Notes: generated by a model from the letters alone, not told the origin. Shown: positions 9,949-19,728, counted from the first letter of the stretch. The stretch: DNA of 64,000 nucleotides from Candidatus Pantoea bituminis (GCF_018842675.1 NZ_JAGTWO010000002.1:186001-250000), one strand, 5' to 3'. Numbers and translations: made by a program.

Positions 9949-11187
9949 GGGGATAAGTAAAAAGCAGACTCACAGGAAGGATGCGTGAAGCCGCGGATAC
10001 GCAATCGATATGTATCAGCACGTCAGAACCTACAACTAATCATTAAAAGATTGAAAGAAGCATCTGAACGCAGACTTACTAAAACGCTTTTTTTACATTT
10101 AGCCCCATGTCACCTGAAAACCGCAGTGATGGAGCTTTCATTCAACGTATCTTGTGCCTTGCAGTCAGTGGGAGCTGGAATGAGGAATTCGTTGCCTGGC
10201 TCCAAGGCTCGCTCGATTTACTTCATGTAATTAATCCATACTTAACACACTGTTTTTAGCGCTGGCATGAAGGTTCTGCCTGCTCTTGGTATTAGACAGA
10301 GCCGCCAGTTACTCATGGTAGTGTGTTTACTTTCAAATTCTCCGTTTCGCCAGCCCACTACAAACTCTGATGGCGTCTGAAAATCAGTGCTGAATGTGGC
10401 CTGCATAGGTTATTGTCCTGCCGCCAGTCTTTAATCATTTCCTGATGTGAATGCTGTCGCTGAACCCATTCTGTATTGGCTTACCAGACTGATTTAACCG
10501 CAGCGTCAAGGCATGTTTATAAGCCGATTGATCCAGTGTCCGACATGTAAATTCAGGACTCTGATCGGTTCTTATCGTTGCAGGATAACTTAGTGACAGC
10601 ACGATTCTGGGATGGTGTGATTACGGGCGGAAATCGGGGCTTCGGCTTTGCAGAGAATATGGATGCACTGTTCGTTGTAAAAACCCTTCTTTACGGAGAG
10701 GTCCTCATGTTACTGATAAAGACATTACTGACATCGTGAGGTATTAATCAATGGAGAGCACGTCAGAACCTTAGTGCATCTCATTTGTTTTCTCGAGTAT
10801 CTTTCTTTAGCTGCAACGTTTAACTGGCAGCTGAATTAAAACGAACTTAGTTTAGTGCCTATTCAAGCCCCCTACCCTTTGCACGTTATCGCGTATAGTT
10901 GAATGATTTAAATTTGGAGACAATTTTTGCATCTCTAAAGATTAAAAAATTCCCTGCAGGTTTTCTATGATAACCTTTTGTTTTAAATCACTTTTTATAA
11001 TTTATTTCAGACTGAAATTCCCAGTTCCTTTTTGCGAAAATCGCTACAGCTCAGGCTCATTTCGACGGCAGAATCGGATGCTGCTGGGGTGGCTTTTTGC
11101 TGACCGCTAATAACAAAAGATCAAGAGTGTAATGAAGCAGTGAATGGCTTTTTCGGATAAAGCGGGTTTTACATTTTTGAGGCGGAT
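9949..11187. other. Non-coding stretch holding an eroded insertion sequence
   Basis: Apart from the IS3-type remnant at about 10320-10745 no gene is supported. A short open frame at 9985-10230 has no ribosome site and no recognisable protein character. The part from 10750 to 11187 is AT-rich and featureless. Confidence 0.5.
10320..10745 (-). mobile_element. Degenerate IS3-family transposase remnant
   Basis: The minus strand shows scattered transposase fragments. Near 10700 it reads FYNEQCIHILCKAEAPISAR, like the start of OrfA in the IS3/IS407 group. Near 10580-10450 it reads YPATIRTDQSPEFTCRTLDQ and then LNQSGKPIQNGF, like the DDE region and end of OrfB. OrfA and OrfB pieces are almost fused, so the middle is deleted, and several stops interrupt the frame. 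The element is inactive and its ends could not be placed. Confidence 0.6.
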
Positions 11188-12763
11188 TTAATTGAACCGT
11201 TCCTGCAAACTTTTCAGACGCTGCTGCACCTCTTCGTGAGGCTCACCGTTAGCGCATTCTACAATGTACTTACGATGAACCGACAGGCTGTCAGAGGGCC
11301 ACGCTTCGAAAGCGTTAATCGCCATCTGACGGTTTCTGATCACCGGGCTCCGCAGTGCAGCTGCAAGTAAAGGCCATCCCATTTCTGGGAAGCGCTTCAT
11401 TTCCTGTAATACCGAATCCAGATGACGTTGAGAATTCCATTTCGGGCCCATGCCGCTGCTCAGCGTCGGCCCACTCGCAATCGCCTTAAGATCAAACTGT
11501 GCTTCTGCCAGACTGCATACGCGGCTGGCCTGGTCTGCGTCCTCTGTTTGCATCAATTGGTACCAGAGGGTTGACTCAGGATTATCGCGCTGGCGTGCAA
11601 ACAGAACAGGAAAGGGATCCTCTTGACGAGCGCGGCACACTTCAGACAAGATTGAATGCGTAATCTTCATCGCCTGCCAGAGCCAGTTTAATTACTTTAT
11701 CCCAAATCGTTAACACCAGTACTCCGGCGCTTATCGCCACTAATTGCGAGGAAAGGTCTGTCTCCAATGATTCCTCACTCTGTGCCCACTTCCCGATACG
11801 GCAGGCAGTGAGATAGTGCAGGGGATGAACAGGCTGATAGGCAATAACATGGTGCAAATAGAGCAGGCAGACCTTAGCGCCATCATCGTAAACTGACATA
11901 CCGGGAACCGGGCCTTCGTTTAACAGCGCATAAATCATCTCCGCTGCACCCAACAGAAGGGCATCGTCGTGTTCCGTTGCCAGCGCATCCGCCAGCCCTC
12001 CGCGTACTGCACTGTTCACCGCGGTGTACTCATTCATGACTGAATTGGCGAAGCCCTCGCGCAACAGCCAGTCACAAATCGTTTTATCCATTGTGTCTGG
12101 CATACGCTCCATCAGATGAATACGTCCCCCAGCCGCTGACTCGCAGCGCCATGTCAAACCAGATATCAGCATACTGCTCTGGCTCGACCATAACGCGCAG
12201 CGCGACAACACCATACAGCGTAAACTCATCATGGCTTGCCAGCACCTGCAATACCTCAACACTGCGCGGATGTGGAAAGAAGGCCAAAACCGCCATGGCA
12301 AATTTTACCGCATTACGATCCGGGTTCTGGGTGCAGAGTAATAACACCAGCTCATTGAGCTTATCCGCTCGCAGATCACGAGAATCTGAGATGGCTTTCA
12401 CCAGGTCATCAATGTAATGCAGCGGTGAGTCATGATTTATCAGGTCATACAGCGCCTGCATTGCCGTTAAGTCCGGTTTTGCAAGCACCTGCTGCAACGC
12501 AGAGAGAATGTCCTCTGCACTTGGGCCTTCACTTCCTACACCGAAGTGATAAATCATCGTGCCTTCAAGCGCACCCGGCGCCCAAAACGCTTCATCTGAA
12601 TCACCTAACGGCTGGTTCTCTAAAACGCTGTTATCCCATGCCAGTGGTTGTGGCTGATTACAGCCCTGCTCAAGACGTGCATAGATCGATGGCAATTGTG
12701 TATCCCACACCACCGGGAAGGTATGTTGTTTTTTCCCAGAAACCGGTTAAGCCAGCTTTTCAT
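11188..12763 (-). pseudogene. Unknown helical protein of the RNA-repair operon (frames broken as given)
   Basis: Third gene of the rtcB operon; function unknown. The sequence is rich in Leu/Ala helices resembling HEAT/ARM-type repeats (for example LALRVMVEPEQYADIWFDMAL and WPLLAAALRSPVIRNRQMAINAFEAW), with no catalytic motif seen. ATG 12763 has AAGGGAT just before it and lies 12 bases after the rlaP stop. The frame shifts three times. One base is missing in the T run 12729-12734; the C run 12126-12130 seems one base too long; and near 11642-11670 the frame changes again. The last change may be a second, overlapping gene (ATG 11670, 160 residues) rather than an error. Reconstructed length is about 524 residues. 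Confidence 0.65.
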
Positions 12764-12775
12764 ATCCCTTCCCTG

Positions 12776-13579
12776 TTATGCGTGATGTCCCAGAACTGTT
12801 TCAAACAGCAGTGCGTCCAGCAACGCGTCATCGCGCTTGCCAGGTGACGGGGCAAGTGTTGCTTCAGTTCGTGCCAGCTCAGCTTCGATGAAAGCGTGCA
12901 GAATGGGCCGGCGGGGTCCATATTGCGCTTCCCCGGCGCGCTGTTTCGCGGTAAGCAACTCAGCAATTTCCTGCAGCAATGGTCCTTCATGCACTGTTTC
13001 CTGCAGCAGTCGATCGAAGCGCATGGGTGGTGCACCATTACCCGCTTCAATCCAGCGCACGGCTAGCAGAGGGCGCAGGACATAAAAATACTTTTTCAGC
13101 CTGACTTCATCACCCTGCAGATAGTGACGAAAATTTTTATGCGCCATAGACCGGTAGTGCCAGCGCGCGCGCTCCGGTGAAAAGAAACGATCGCTAACTG
13201 CATTCACACGAGCCATTACATCGTCGTTCTGCCGGTATATAACAGGTGAATCCAGCCAGTCGATAAGGGTCGGGTTAGCACGCTTCAGAAGACCCAACGC
13301 TTTTCGCCACTCCCAGCCGCAGACGTCGAGTTCGGTATCTATCGGTTTTTCGATAATGTCTCGCGGCGATTCAACACGCAAGTACCACTCCGGTTTGTGC
13401 ACGTAGAGAAAACGCACATCATAATCACTGTCCGGTGACGCAAATCCCCAGCCACGACTGCCTGATTCACAGGCGAACAGCACACGTACGTCGTACTCGG
13501 CCTCTATCTGTTGCAGGACGCCGCGAACGCGCTCGCGCATGGTTTCATCAACGCCGTGTAATCCTGTTTTTATATTCAT
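12776..13579 (-). CDS. RlaP-type nucleotidyltransferase (YcgL/PF10127 family)
   Basis: Predicted RNA-processing nucleotidyltransferase of 267 residues. The catalytic site is visible as G40-S41 followed by SDYDVRF with D52 and D54 as metal ligands, the classic GS...DxD nucleotidyltransferase pattern. The family is known to co-occur with RtcB in RNA-repair operons, where it may restore or modify RNA ends before ligation. Only 21 bases separate it from the rtcB stop; that gap holds three near-copies of AAAAGGAT and a good Shine-Dalgarno GGGAG. It is transcribed with rtcB from the sigma-54 promoter. Substrate RNA is unknown. Confidence 0.88.
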   Translation of the reverse strand: MNIKTGLHGVDETMRERVRGVLQQIEAEYDVRVLFACESGSRGWGFASPDSDYDVRFLYVHKPEWYLRVESPRDIIEKPIDTELDVCGWEWRKALGLLKRANPTLIDWLDSPVIYRQNDDVMARVNAVSDRFFSPERARWHYRSMAHKNFRHYLQGDEVRLKKYFYVLRPLLAVRWIEAGNGAPPMRFDRLLQETVHEGPLLQEIAELLTAKQRAGEAQYGPRRPILHAFIEAELARTEATLAPSPGKRDDALLDALLFETVLGHHA

Positions 13580-13600
13580 CCTGTTCTCCCTTTTATCCTT

Positions 13601-14830
13601 TTATCCTTTTACACACACCACCTGACGCAACGTATGAACGATCTCTACCAGTGAGGATTGCGCTGCCATGACGGCATCAATGTCTTTGTAAGCCATAGGT
13701 ATTTCATCTATCACGTCACGATCTTTACGGCACTCCACATGGGCTGTAGCACGTATTTGATCGTCAAGGGTAAAGCGGTTTTTAGCGGCAGTACGGCTCA
13801 TGGTGCGTCCTGCGCCGTGGCTACAGGAGCAAAAGCTCTCTTCATTTCCCAGGCCGCGCACGATAAAACTTTTTGCACCCATCGAACCAGGAATGATGCC
13901 CATCTGTCCCTTTTGCGCGGACACCGCACCCTTACGCGTAACCAGCACCTGCTCATTGAAGTGCTGCTCCTGCTGCACGTAGTTATGATGGCAGTTCACC
14001 GCTTCCTGATGCGTGGCAAACGGTTTAGTTATGCAGGCGGACATGGCTGCCAGTACGCGATTCATCATGACCTCGCGGTTGTGATGCGCATAATCCTGTG
14101 CCCAACCCACCGCTTCCAGGTAATCCTCATAATGACGACTCCCTTCACTGAAATAGGCGAGGTTACGATCAGGAAGATTAGCGATGTGCTGCTGCATGTC
14201 TTTCTGTGCCAGTGCGATGAACAGTGTGCCAATGGCATTACCCACCCCGCGCGAGCCGCTGTGCAGCATTACCCATACCCTGTCAGCCTGATCAAGGCAG
14301 ATCTCAATAAAGTGATTGCCTGTGCCAAGCGTACCCAGATGCTGGTGGTTATTGGTTTTCAGCAGCTGTGGATACCTGTCCGTCAGATGCTTAAACCGGG
14401 ACGCCAGTTTTGCCCAGTGCGCATCAACGTCGACTGGCGTGTCGTGCCAGGCACCTTTATCCCGCTTGCTTCGGGTGCTGGTGCGACCATGGGGTACGGC
14501 TTGTTCGATGGCGCTGCGCAGTCCCAACAGATTGTCGGGCAGATCGGCTGCAACCAGTGAGGTGCGCACGGCAATCATGCCACAGCCAATATCTACGCCT
14601 ACTGCCGCCGGGATGATGGCGCCACGTGTCGGTATTACACTGCCAATTGTTGAGCCTTTACCCAGATGTACATCGGGCATGACTGCCATATGTTTAAAAA
14701 TAAAGGGCATGCTGGCCGTGTTAAGCAGCTGCTGTCTGGCTTCAGGCTCTACCGGCACGCCCTGTGTCCACATTTTTATCGGCGCACCCGAGACAGAATT
14801 GAGTACTTCAAATTGAGGTTTCATTTTCAT
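13601..14830 (-). CDS. rtcB: RtcB RNA-splicing ligase
   Basis: GTP- and Mn-dependent RNA ligase that joins 2',3'-cyclic phosphate or 3'-phosphate ends to 5'-OH ends. The 409-residue protein is full length and close to E. coli RtcB (408). Metal-site residues are visible in GVDIGCGM (D80, C83) and the GTGNHFIE and NCHHNYV motifs; the guanylated histidine lies in CSCSHGAGR near residue 343. The end CVKG is also conserved. It is the first gene of the operon. No rtcA (RNA cyclase) follows; instead rlaP and an unknown protein take its place. Confidence 0.97.
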   Translation of the reverse strand: MKMKPQFEVLNSVSGAPIKMWTQGVPVEPEARQQLLNTASMPFIFKHMAVMPDVHLGKGSTIGSVIPTRGAIIPAAVGVDIGCGMIAVRTSLVAADLPDNLLGLRSAIEQAVPHGRTSTRSKRDKGAWHDTPVDVDAHWAKLASRFKHLTDRYPQLLKTNNHQHLGTLGTGNHFIEICLDQADRVWVMLHSGSRGVGNAIGTLFIALAQKDMQQHIANLPDRNLAYFSEGSRHYEDYLEAVGWAQDYAHHNREVMMNRVLAAMSACITKPFATHQEAVNCHHNYVQQEQHFNEQVLVTRKGAVSAQKGQMGIIPGSMGAKSFIVRGLGNEESFCSCSHGAGRTMSRTAAKNRFTLDDQIRATAHVECRKDRDVIDEIPMAYKDIDAVMAAQSSLVEIVHTLRQVVCVKG

Positions 14831-14867
14831 TTTCTTTTTCTTTTGCAGTATCAGTGACTCTATACAT

Positions 14868-14883
14868 AGCGAATAACGTGCCA
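14868..14883 (-). promoter_or_regulatory. Sigma-54 (-24/-12) promoter of rtcB
   Basis: The minus strand reads TGGCACGTTATTCGCT, matching the sigma-54 consensus TGGCACG-N4-TTGC at all but one position (TCGC for TTGC), with the required 10 bases between GG and GC. It predicts a start near 14857, leaving a leader of about 27 bases before rtcB. The divergent gene encodes RtcR, a sigma-54 activator, so the pairing fits the known control of rtc operons. Confidence 0.9.
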
Positions 14884-14890
14884 GAAATTA

Positions 14891-14999
14891 TATTCATGTA
14901 AAAACATGAATAAATTACTGATTTTAATGTTTTTTATTTAAATGAGCAGATTTGTCTTGGATAATTTGGAGAGATATTCTTATCTTATTAAATAAGAAT
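14891..14999. promoter_or_regulatory. Two inverted repeats between rtcB and rtcR, candidate RtcR or IHF sites
   Basis: A perfect 9-base inverted repeat TATTCATGT-AAAA-ACATGAATA lies at 14891-14912, directly upstream of the sigma-54 promoter. A second, ATTCTTAT...ATAAGAAT, lies at 14976-14983/14992-14999, just before the rtcR ribosome site. Either could be the enhancer site for RtcR. The second could also be an autoregulatory operator. The region between is very AT-rich, as expected for DNA bending. Confidence 0.5.
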
Positions 15000-15018
15000 T
15001 TATCTTAGAGGATAAGGC

Positions 15019-16593
15019 ATGAAGCGACGAGTCGTGATTGGCGTTCTGGGCACTCAACTTGACAGGCGCGGCAAACGTCAGCATCGCTGGACCAAATGGC
15101 GTCCCAGCGTGGCGCTGTGCCAGCACGCGGATTTACCCATTGACCGCTTCGAGTTGTTACACCAGCCGGGTGACATCAGTTTGGCGGAACGACTGGCAGA
15201 AGATATTGGAGAGGTCTCACCGCAGACGCAGGTCGTACCGCATGCAGTCAGTCTTGCTGACCCATGGGATTTCGAAGAGGTGTACAGTGCATTTCTTGAT
15301 TTCGCCAGCCGTTATCACTTCGATACTGAGAACGAAGAGTATCTGGTGCACATCACCACAGGGACTCACGTGGCGCAGATTTGCTGGTTCCTGCTGACAG
15401 AAGCGCATTACCTGCCAGCCAGCCTGTTGCAGACCGGACCGGGCCTAAAGGGCGAAGTAACGCCAGAAGGCGTGTACTCGATCATTGATCTGGATTTGAG
15501 TCGTTATGCCACATTAACCAGTCGCTTTCAGCATGAGCAGCAGAGCTCAGTTTCATTTCTTAAATCAGGTATTGAAACCCGCAATCCCACGTTTAACGTG
15601 CTTATCGAACAAATCGAACGTGTGGCGCAGCGATCAAGTGCACCTATTCTTTTAACGGGACCCACGGGGGCAGGGAAATCTTTTCTGGCAGAGCGTATCT
15701 TCCGGTTGCGGCAGTCCCGTCATCAGGTTAAAGGGAAATTTGTGGCAGTAAACTGCGCTACGCTACGTGGCGATAACGCCATGTCGACGCTGTTTGGCCA
15801 TGTCAAAGGGGCATTTACCGGCGCACTGGCTGCGCGCATGGGATTACTGCGTGAGGCTGATGGCGGCATCCTTTTCCTGGATGAAATCGCAGAGTTAGGG
15901 CTCGATGAACAAGCCATGCTGTTGCGTGCGATCGAAGAGAAGCGCTTCTTCCCGTTTGGTGCAGACCGTGAAGTCAGCAGCGATTTCCAGCTGATCGCGG
16001 GCACGCATCGGGATATGCGGCAATGGGTAAGAGAAGGGCGCTTTCGTGAAGATTTGTACGCACGCATCAATATGTGGACATTCAGCCTGCCGGGCCTTGC
16101 CGAACGCCGTGAAGACATTGAACCTAACATCGAGTACGAACTTCAGCGCTTCATGCGCGACCAGCAGAGTCAGGTACGCTTCGATAAGGACGCGCGTGGC
16201 CATTACCTGCGTTTTGCGAACTCAGATGACGCCGTCTGGCGTGGCAATTTTCGTGAACTCGGTGCCAGCGTAGCGCGTATGGCAACGCTGGCAGAAAACG
16301 GACGCATTACAGTCGCGCTGGTGGATGAAGAGATCATCCGTTTGCAGGCAAACTGGTATACAGAAGAGAAATCTTTGGTGGCATTGCCAGTTGATAATGA
16401 GATCGATCTGTTTGATCAAAAGCAGCTGGAAACGGTTATTGACGTTTGCCGGCGCTCAGCCTCGCTTTCAGAGGCTGGCCGCAGGCTCTTCGCCATCTCC
16501 CGCCAACAGAAAAAACAGCCAAACGATGCGGACCGATTGCGTAAATACCTCATGCGTTTTGATTTAAGCTGGGAGGATATGCAAAAGGGATGA
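15019..16593 (+). CDS. rtcR: RtcR sigma-54-dependent activator of RNA repair
   Basis: Enhancer-binding activator of 524 residues. The N-terminal regulatory domain (about 1-185) is the RtcR-specific CARF-like fold, with HITTGTHVAQICWFLL near 111-126; in the family it senses RNA-damage products. The AAA+ domain shows Walker A GPTGAGKS (214-221), the sigma-54 loop GAFTGA (264-269) and Walker B ILFLDE (284-289). The C-terminal Fis-like helix-turn-helix is at about 475-505. Ribosome site AGAGGATAAGG precedes ATG 15019. It is divergent from rtcB, whose sigma-54 promoter it should activate. Confidence 0.96.
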   Translation: MKRRVVIGVLGTQLDRRGKRQHRWTKWRPSVALCQHADLPIDRFELLHQPGDISLAERLAEDIGEVSPQTQVVPHAVSLADPWDFEEVYSAFLDFASRYHFDTENEEYLVHITTGTHVAQICWFLLTEAHYLPASLLQTGPGLKGEVTPEGVYSIIDLDLSRYATLTSRFQHEQQSSVSFLKSGIETRNPTFNVLIEQIERVAQRSSAPILLTGPTGAGKSFLAERIFRLRQSRHQVKGKFVAVNCATLRGDNAMSTLFGHVKGAFTGALAARMGLLREADGGILFLDEIAELGLDEQAMLLRAIEEKRFFPFGADREVSSDFQLIAGTHRDMRQWVREGRFREDLYARINMWTFSLPGLAERREDIEPNIEYELQRFMRDQQSQVRFDKDARGHYLRFANSDDAVWRGNFRELGASVARMATLAENGRITVALVDEEIIRLQANWYTEEKSLVALPVDNEIDLFDQKQLETVIDVCRRSASLSEAGRRLFAISRQQKKQPNDADRLRKYLMRFDLSWEDMQKG

Positions 16594-17139
16594 CTTAACT
16601 GCAGGCAGGGTTGTGTCTGTGCCTGGGAGCGCGACCTCGCTCATTGCCTATGCACTGACGCCCTTTCGCATTGAGTTAATTAACGCCCGACAAATATTAG
16701 CGCATCTCCAACAGGAAAACAGCTTCGCCAGAATAGGGTACATAGCCCTGCTTAGCTTGTGGGGGCATCGCTGAATCATCTTGCGGGTTAATGCCGTGAA
16801 AAATCCAGGCATTCGTTTGCGGGCATAACCCTGCAATCGGTTAAATTTTTATAAAAAAACGAGCAAACCGATCAGGACATCTTACCGCGCTGCCTAAACA
16901 ATGTGATCGCTTTTGTGCTTTTTTTATCCAACTATCGATTAACTGTGATCAAGGTCCAGTATCAATCGATGCCCACTTGTATGGTAGTAGTCTTGATAAT
17001 TATGTTATCAGCGTGTTTAATTTTTGCTCTGCTGATTAAATTTTAAACATTACAAGAATAACGACAAAACAGGGCGTGGCCTGGCCAATAGCATCAGGGT
17101 AAGGCTGCAGACTATGATGATTTTTCTAAGGCACTGGAT
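16594..17139. other. Intergenic region after rtcR
   Basis: About 550 bases with no convincing gene. A minus-strand open frame at 16648-16836 is rich in Arg, Cys and Leu and could be a scrap of mobile DNA, but it has no ribosome site and no motif. The part next to 17140 is AT-rich and presumably holds the promoter of the transporter gene. Confidence 0.4.
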
Positions 17140-18489
17140 ATGACACCTCCCTCATCTGAACTGACCCAACAACCGACAAAAGAGACCGCAACTGCCGGTG
17201 AACACGTTCCACGCAGCGGGCTGTATCGCTTTCTGCCCAGAGCGCACCCTCTCTCCTGGTGGATGCTGGTCATTACGACGCTTGCGATCCTGATGAACTC
17301 AATTGACCGGATTATTCTTCCTACTCTGCTTCCGGCAATTATGCAGTCATTTAACCTGACAGAAGTTCAGGCGGGTTGGCTCAATTCACTTAGCTTTGTT
17401 GGAACCTTAGCCGGCGCAGTGATTTTCGGTTTGTTCTCAGATTGGTTGGGCGCCGGGCATAAGCGCTGTTACAGCTGGTGCGTGACGGTGCTGGTGGAGA
17501 TTATCTCAGGTGTGGCGACTGCTTTTTGTAAAACGCTGGGAGCGTTTCAGGTGCTGCGTGTCACTATGGGCATGGGAACTGGTGGGTCGGAACCGATTAA
17601 CGTCGCTCTGCTCGGCGAGTGGTGGCAGAAAGAGAACCGTGGATTTGCTATTGGGGTGCATCACACCGGATTTCCGCTGGGGCAATTTATCGGTCCTATC
17701 CTAATCGCCGCTATTCTGGCTTTTGCGACCTGGCGTGAAGCCTTTTTGTTTATTCCGCTGATTGGCTTAGTTATTTTGGTGGCACAACTCATCATTGGCA
17801 CACGTAAAAATCACCAGAAGGTTAATGACTGGATCGTTGATAACAAGCTGACGCCGCCCGTTACCGAATCCTTGCAGAACACCGTTGAGAAGCGTTCTGT
17901 ATGGGCTAATGCCGCTTCCTGTTTGAAAAATCGTAACTGCCAAATGGCTATTCTGCTGATTTTTGGTTTTACATGGGCAGAGATGGGGATAGCTAACTTT
18001 CTGACGCTGCAACTGACGCGTGAAGTTGGACTCGATCTCTCGACCGCAGCAATCATCTCTGGTGCATCGGGATTGACCGGCTGGATTGGACAGATTCTGT
18101 GGGGCAGCTTCTCTGATGTGAAAGGGCGTAAGCGCTCGTTGGGTATCATTATTACGGGCTGGGTTCTGGCAGCGGCGCTGTGCATGTTCATCCATTCCGC
18201 TACGCTTGGCTGGGCCATACTTATCTTTTGGGGCCTGTTTCGCAACTCACCTTATCCCGTGGCTTATGCTTTGCTTATCGACTCATCTCCTCGTGCTGCC
18301 GCGTCAAGCATGGGATTAATGATCGGCCTCGCGGTTGGCATCGCCGGTATTCTGGTCGCGCCCGTTAGCGGTTGGATTATCCACAGCTACGGTTTCACCG
18401 TGCACTATCTGGTGATTGTCGCGGTGTTACTCCTCTCTTGTATTCCACTTTGGTTCATTAAAGAAACCGTAACGTTAAAAAAGGCCTGA
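17140..18489 (+). CDS. MFS transporter paired with cyclase-family hydrolase
   Basis: Twelve-helix major facilitator of 449 residues in the inner membrane. The first helix follows a 35-residue soluble N-terminus and reads ILMNSIDRIILPTLLPAIMQSF; the loop 2-3 motif is GLFSDWLGAGHKR, and helix 4/5 has RVTMGMGTGGSEP. The type resembles sialic-acid/carboxylate and 4-hydroxyphenylacetate-like symporters, but the substrate is not evident. One base separates its stop from the next gene, so the two form an operon: uptake, then hydrolysis of a ring amide or lactone is a reasonable guess. ATG 17140 has AAGG seven bases upstream. Confidence 0.88.
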   Translation: MTPPSSELTQQPTKETATAGEHVPRSGLYRFLPRAHPLSWWMLVITTLAILMNSIDRIILPTLLPAIMQSFNLTEVQAGWLNSLSFVGTLAGAVIFGLFSDWLGAGHKRCYSWCVTVLVEIISGVATAFCKTLGAFQVLRVTMGMGTGGSEPINVALLGEWWQKENRGFAIGVHHTGFPLGQFIGPILIAAILAFATWREAFLFIPLIGLVILVAQLIIGTRKNHQKVNDWIVDNKLTPPVTESLQNTVEKRSVWANAASCLKNRNCQMAILLIFGFTWAEMGIANFLTLQLTREVGLDLSTAAIISGASGLTGWIGQILWGSFSDVKGRKRSLGIIITGWVLAAALCMFIHSATLGWAILIFWGLFRNSPYPVAYALLIDSSPRAAASSMGLMIGLAVGIAGILVAPVSGWIIHSYGFTVHYLVIVAVLLLSCIPLWFIKETVTLKKA

Positions 18490-18490
18490 T

Positions 18491-19186
18491 ATGACCAGCG
18501 ATCTGATCACGTTATTACGTCACCATAAACTTATTGAGCTAAACCATCTCTATGAAGAGTTCATGCCTGTCTGGCCAACGCATGGAAAATTCTTCTGCAG
18601 CCGTGCCGAAGACTACATTGCTGGTGATGGCAACTATAACTGTCAGCTCAGCCTCGGCGATCATTGCGGTACTCATGTGGATGCGCCTGTTCATTTCATT
18701 GAAGGTGGCAAAACGATTGAGCAGGTCGATGTGCGCCAGCTCACCGGACGGGGACGCTGCCTGGATATGTCACATCTGGCAGAGAACAGTGACATCACTG
18801 TAGAAATGATCCAGTCATGGGAAGCTGATAAAGGGAAAATCATTGCAGAAGATATTGTGATATTTCGGACGGGTTATGATCAGAAGTGGCGCTGTCGTCC
18901 AAACCAGGCGCCATTTTTGCAAAACTGGCCGGGTTTGTCAGGCGAAGGTGCACATTATCTGATTGAAAAAGGCGTTACTGTTTTCGGTACAGATGCCATG
19001 TCGCTAGACAGATACAGTAATGAAGCACACCCGGCTCATCTTGCCGTTCTCGGCTCTGATTGCCTGATCATTGAGAATCTGGCTAACCTGCAAGCCTTGC
19101 CTTCCGAATTTATTTTCATGGCATTGCCGCTCAGGATTAAAGGGGCATCGGCTTCGCCAATCCGGGCAGTGGCGCTGGTGGCGTAA
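18491..19186 (+). CDS. Cyclase family protein (kynurenine formamidase-like metal hydrolase)
   Basis: Metal-dependent hydrolase of 231 residues in the cyclase/formamidase family (PF04199). The signature HxGTHxDxPxH is clear: H58, G60, T61, H62, D64, H68 in DHCGTHVDAPVHF. Later motifs GTDAMSLD and HLAVLGSDCLIIENLANL are also family-typical. Members open formamides, lactones or cyclic amides, often of aromatic metabolism. It starts one base after the MFS gene stops, so the pair probably imports and hydrolyses the same compound. The exact substrate is unknown. Confidence 0.88.
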   Translation: MTSDLITLLRHHKLIELNHLYEEFMPVWPTHGKFFCSRAEDYIAGDGNYNCQLSLGDHCGTHVDAPVHFIEGGKTIEQVDVRQLTGRGRCLDMSHLAENSDITVEMIQSWEADKGKIIAEDIVIFRTGYDQKWRCRPNQAPFLQNWPGLSGEGAHYLIEKGVTVFGTDAMSLDRYSNEAHPAHLAVLGSDCLIIENLANLQALPSEFIFMALPLRIKGASASPIRAVALVA

Positions 19187-19529
19187 AATGGCACATGCAT
19201 TTGCCTGAACAGGACGCAATGTTAGAGGCGCAGGATTAATCCGGTTACCGTCTATTTTATTCTCAGCCAGACTGGCTGTATCAGGCAGGTCGGTAACCGG
19301 TATCTACAGGCTGACCGCTTTCAGGGGTTCAGAATATGTTTTTTGCACCCGGCAGCATGATAACGAGCAGTTGTGCCTCACGTACAATTGATTTTGTGAT
19401 CAAACTCAGCTGTTTGCAGCCCTAATGCATTCCGCTTCGCTTGAAAACGTTAACTTTTTATCCAGAATTGTTTACAGCACAGCAAAGGATGGTGCGTGCA
19501 ACGACCAAAGAGAAATCCTCATAAGTTTT

Positions 19530-19556
19530 GCCCGCAGCCGAATGCGGGCTTTTTTT
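19530..19556 (+). terminator. Rho-independent terminator
   Basis: GCCCGCA-GCCGAA-TGCGGGC stem-loop followed by seven T, about 340 bases after the cyclase gene. The rest of 19187-19728 shows no gene. Confidence 0.85.
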
Positions 19557-19728
19557 GATAACTGCCCCAAGAGCTGACTGGAAAAGTTAAGGAGCATTCG
19601 TCACAGTGAAATCAGTCAGGAAGCGTACTTCGGCAGAATCCCCGTATTTGTGCAGCGTGCGCATGTCCGCTATGTGTCAGAAGTGGAAGTTGTTAATTTG
19701 ATAGGGGCCCGCTTGGAAAACGGAATCT

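Noticed and set aside
9985..10230. Short open frame of 81 codons near the origin
   Set aside because: No ribosome site, no recognisable protein features, and it runs into eroded IS sequence.
13658..14560. A 300-codon open frame antisense to rtcB
   Set aside because: It lies fully opposite a highly conserved enzyme gene, lacks a ribosome site and any motif; long antisense frames are common over such genes.
16648..16836. Minus-strand open frame after rtcR
   Set aside because: Might be a scrap of mobile DNA, but no motif or start signal supports a gene.
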